NCBI GenBank assembly: GCA_946404705.1
Contig: CAMJES010000117.1
Coordinates: 1 to 6,896, forward strand
Reading direction: 5' to 3'
Source: an uncultured Ruminococcus sp.
Lineage (GTDB): Bacteria > Bacillota > Clostridia > Oscillospirales > Ruminococcaceae
Length of the DNA: 6,896 bases
The position numbers and the translations under genes were made by a program. The notes under the pieces were generated by a model. The model did no database searches and was not told the origin of the DNA. It saw only the letters and a program-made list of their open reading frames with translations. Positions 5,351 through 6,896 of the stretch are shown here, in pieces. The first letter of the stretch is position 1. Each line of letters opens with the position of its first letter.

Positions 5351-5360
5351 AAAAAAGGAG
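5351..5360 (+). promoter_or_regulatory. Ribosome binding site of alr
   Basis: AAAAAAGGAG ends seven bases before the ATG at 5368, which is ideal spacing and fixes the start. The A-tract directly follows six T (5345-5350), making a 12-base TTTTTTAAAAAA palindrome just upstream of the site. Confidence 0.85.
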
Positions 5361-5367
5361 TTTATAA

Positions 5368-6516
5368 ATGGAAATTTTTCATAAAAGAACGTGGGCAGAA
5401 ATTGATCTGGACGCTGCCGAGCGTAACCTTAACATACTCAAAGGCTTTATTGACAAAGAAAAAACGCGCCCGTGCTGCGTTCTGAAAGCGTTCGGCTACG
5501 GCCATGGCGATACCGTGCTTATGAAGCTTTATCAGTCGCTCGGGGTGGATTTTTTTGCTGTTTCAAACATTGATGAAGCGATAGGTCTGCGCAAAAACGG
5601 CTGCACGGGCGATATCCTTATACTCGGCTATACGGACGACGCCTATGCCGCCGAGCTTGCGGAGTATGATATCATACAGGCGGCAGTATCCGCAGAGTAT
5701 GCAAGGGAGCTTTCGGCTGCGGCAGAGAAGCCTGTCCGTGTACATATAAAGCTTGATACGGGAATGGGCAGGATAGGGCTTATCGCAAAAGACCGTGAAA
5801 AATGCCTTGAAGAGATAGCACAGATAAAAAAGCTGCCAAAGCTTGTTCCCGAGGGCATTTTCACGCATTTTGCGGTGGCAGACAGCCTTGAAGAGGAAAG
5901 CTGCAGCTATACCGATATGCAGAAGGATCTGTTTTTCTCTATCGCGGAAGAGGCAGGCGGCTTTAAAGAGGTGCATTGCCTGAACAGCGCAGGCGCAGAG
6001 CTGCATTATGACAGCCGAAGCACACTCGCGCGGTTTGGGATATTGCTTTACGGCTTGAACCCCGATACCTCGCTTGAAATGCCGAAGGGGATAGAGCCTG
6101 TTATGGAGGTTAAAACGGTTATCGGGTATATAAAAGAGCTGCATAAGGGCGACTGCGTAAGCTACGGCAGAACGTTTACAGCGCAGCGCGATATGAGAGC
6201 GGCGACCCTGCCGATAGGCTATGCAGACGGCTATCCGAGGCTGCTTTCGAATAGGGGAGAGGTCATAATATGCGGAAAAAGAGCGAAGATACTTGGCAGA
6301 GTTTGTATGGATCAGATGATAGTTGATATTACCGATATACCCGAGGCAAAAATAGGAACGGAAGTGACGGTTTTCGGCAGGGGAGAGATCACCGCCGACG
6401 ATATAGCGGCACTATGCGGCAGTATCGGGTATGAAATAATATGTGCGGTTTCGCCGCGTGTGCCGAGAGTGTACCTCAAAAACGGGAAGATAGTTGATGT
6501 CGTGAATATATTGTAA
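5368..6516 (+). CDS. alr: Alanine racemase (PLP-dependent)
   Basis: Cytoplasmic fold-type III PLP enzyme interconverting L- and D-alanine and supplying D-Ala for peptidoglycan. Its 382 residues match the usual 360-390. The N-terminal barrel begins with RTWAEIDLDAAERN (7-20); the PLP-binding Lys is Lys40 in CVLKAFGYGHG, where the usual form is V-x-K-A-N-A-Y-G-H-G. Next come HIKLDTGMGRIG (126-137), THFAVAD (166-172), LNSAGA (205-210) and LARFGILLYG (220-229), whose Arg222 corresponds to the Arg that contacts the PLP ring nitrogen. The C-terminal domain has VSYGRTF with catalytic Tyr266, LPIGYADGYPR (281-291), VCMDQMIVD (312-320) and the closing SPRVPRVY (362-369). All key residues are present. 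The start is set by a strong ribosome site. It is divergent from the SLOG operon, and downstream are repeats and no cotranscribed gene. Whether this is the only racemase of the genome cannot be told. Confidence 0.97.
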   Translation: MEIFHKRTWAEIDLDAAERNLNILKGFIDKEKTRPCCVLKAFGYGHGDTVLMKLYQSLGVDFFAVSNIDEAIGLRKNGCTGDILILGYTDDAYAAELAEYDIIQAAVSAEYARELSAAAEKPVRVHIKLDTGMGRIGLIAKDREKCLEEIAQIKKLPKLVPEGIFTHFAVADSLEEESCSYTDMQKDLFFSIAEEAGGFKEVHCLNSAGAELHYDSRSTLARFGILLYGLNPDTSLEMPKGIEPVMEVKTVIGYIKELHKGDCVSYGRTFTAQRDMRAATLPIGYADGYPRLLSNRGEVIICGKRAKILGRVCMDQMIVDITDIPEAKIGTEVTVFGRGEITADDIAALCGSIGYEIICAVSPRVPRVYLKNGKIVDVVNIL

Positions 6517-6519
6517 GAT

Positions 6520-6568
6520 AAAGTTGAAAGTGGAAAGTTGAAAGTGGAAAGTGAAAAGTGGAAAGCGG
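6520..6568 (+). repeat. Seven-copy heptamer tandem repeat (AAAGTKG)
   Basis: Seven abutting 7-base units begin three bases after the alr stop: AAAGTTG, AAAGTGG, AAAGTTG, AAAGTGG, AAAGTGA, AAAGTGG, AAAGCGG. The first four form an exact 14-base duplication, and the last three have drifted by single changes. The array is purine-rich on the plus strand and is not part of any likely gene. Similar heptamer arrays occur between genes in various bacteria and vary in copy number by slippage. Confidence 0.9.
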
Positions 6569-6582
6569 AATTGTAGTTAAAA

Positions 6583-6680
6583 CCGCGAAGCGGACAAAAA
6601 GTTTCGCTCAAGCCTTTTCAAAGGCTTGCAGGGGTCAAGGGGGCAGCGCCACCTTGTCGCGCTCCGCAGAGCGCGAAACT
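6583..6680. repeat. Compact multi-hairpin intergenic element, probably interspersed
   Basis: Four hairpins lie in succession: CCGC-GAA-GCGG (6583-6593); CAAGCCTT-TTCA-AAGGCTTG (6609-6628); AAGGGGGC-AGC-GCCACCTT (6637-6655, one G-A mismatch); and TCGCGCTC-CGCA-GAGCGCGA (6657-6676). An alternative outer stem, AGTTTCGC (6600-6607) with GCGAAACT (6673-6680), could enclose the last three as a cloverleaf-like fold. None is followed by a T-run, so they are not typical terminators. The pattern resembles the GC-rich hairpin repeats scattered between genes in Ruminococcus-like clostridia; I say this from memory and cannot confirm copies elsewhere. Confidence 0.65.
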
Positions 6681-6742
6681 CCCCTTACAACAAACCATAG
6701 CGAAAAGCACAGCAGAAACAGCACAATAAAGTAAAGCTAAAA

Positions 6743-6816
6743 AAGCGCAATTCAATCAAAAGGGAAAACGGGAAATGAATATCAAAACTCGTTGAACCGG
6801 CTTGTGAATTGCGCTT
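6743..6816. repeat. 12-bp perfect inverted repeat bracketing a 50-base spacer
   Basis: AAGCGCAATTCA (6743-6754) is the exact reverse complement of TGAATTGCGCTT (6805-6816). On the minus strand the right-hand arm runs straight into six T, as in an intrinsic terminator, and on the plus strand six T follow after AATTC. The 50-base interior contains no ORF and no strong internal hairpin. It could be a long-loop terminator for a minus-strand gene beyond the contig edge, a small structured RNA, or the remains of a tiny mobile repeat. Confidence 0.6.
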
Positions 6817-6844
6817 AATTCTTTTTTCCTAAAACACACTTTCC

Positions 6845-6890
6845 TCGGGGATAAAACGCGAGAAGCGAAGCGCCGAGCGTTTTGACCCGA
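6845..6890. repeat. Long imperfect hairpin at the contig edge
   Basis: TCGGG (6845-6849) pairs with CCCGA (6886-6890), and after a small internal loop TAAAACGC (6852-6859) pairs with GCGTTTTG (6877-6884, one T-G wobble). The 17-base loop holds GAAGCGAAGCG, echoing the CGCGAAGCGG of the hairpin at 6583-6593. The contig ends six bases later, as expected if the assembler stopped in a repeated sequence. No coding region is visible here. Confidence 0.5.
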
Positions 6891-6896
6891 CATCGT

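Noticed and set aside
5563..6144. 193-codon minus-strand frame opposite alr
   Set aside because: Shadow of a strongly conserved gene; Cys-rich and motif-free translation.
6520..6568. CRISPR array
   Set aside because: The units are 7 bases long and directly abutting, with no spacers, so it is a simple tandem repeat.
6600..6680. tRNA gene from the cloverleaf-like fold
   Set aside because: Arm lengths and loops do not match: no T-loop TTC motif, no plausible anticodon loop of 7 bases and no D-arm.

Overview
The window looks like a low-to-moderate GC Firmicutes chromosome, most likely a gut or rumen clostridium of the Ruminococcus/Oscillospiraceae kind. That rests on strong AGGAGG-type ribosome sites, textbook sigma-A promoters, a signal-peptide transglutaminase-like protein, LCP, DUF378 and YpsA-like SLOG genes, and a GC-rich intergenic hairpin element. 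The taxonomic call is inference. The first 43 bases are not biological: they match the Illumina TruSeq P5/Read 1 adapter, so this is probably one short-read contig left untrimmed at its left end.

Layout, left to right. (1) 44-1027 (+): C-terminal two thirds of lysyl-tRNA synthetase, cut by the adapter junction, ending at a strong intrinsic terminator. (2) 1081-1667 (-): a type II toxin-antitoxin pair, Phd/YefM-like antitoxin then RelE/ParE-like toxin with a 1-base overlap, driven by a near-consensus promoter buried in an 11-bp inverted repeat. (3) 1766-3103 (-): an exported transglutaminase-fold protein with its own promoter and terminator, in which the catalytic Cys is replaced by Thr. (4) 3292-5147 (-): a probable three-gene operon, in transcription order a YpsA-like SLOG protein, a divergent membrane-anchored LytR-CpsA-Psr (LCP) protein and a small DUF378 membrane protein, ending in one strong terminator. 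A near-perfect promoter on the opposite strand sits in the SLOG/LCP gap and points antisense into the SLOG gene. (5) 5368-6516 (+): alanine racemase, divergent from the operon. (6) 6517-6896: no gene. It holds a seven-copy heptamer tandem repeat, a compact multi-hairpin element that looks interspersed, a 12-bp inverted repeat bracketing 50 bases, and a final hairpin at the contig edge.

How the parts fit together: alanine racemase supplies D-alanine for peptidoglycan, LCP proteins normally attach polymers to peptidoglycan, and the transglutaminase-like protein is exported, so much of the window concerns the cell envelope. The toxin-antitoxin pair is an accessory insertion next to a housekeeping gene. 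I see no clear sign of a wholly new multi-gene system. The points most worth following are the two envelope proteins that keep their fold signatures but have lost conserved active-site residues, the antisense promoter, and the repeats after the racemase gene.
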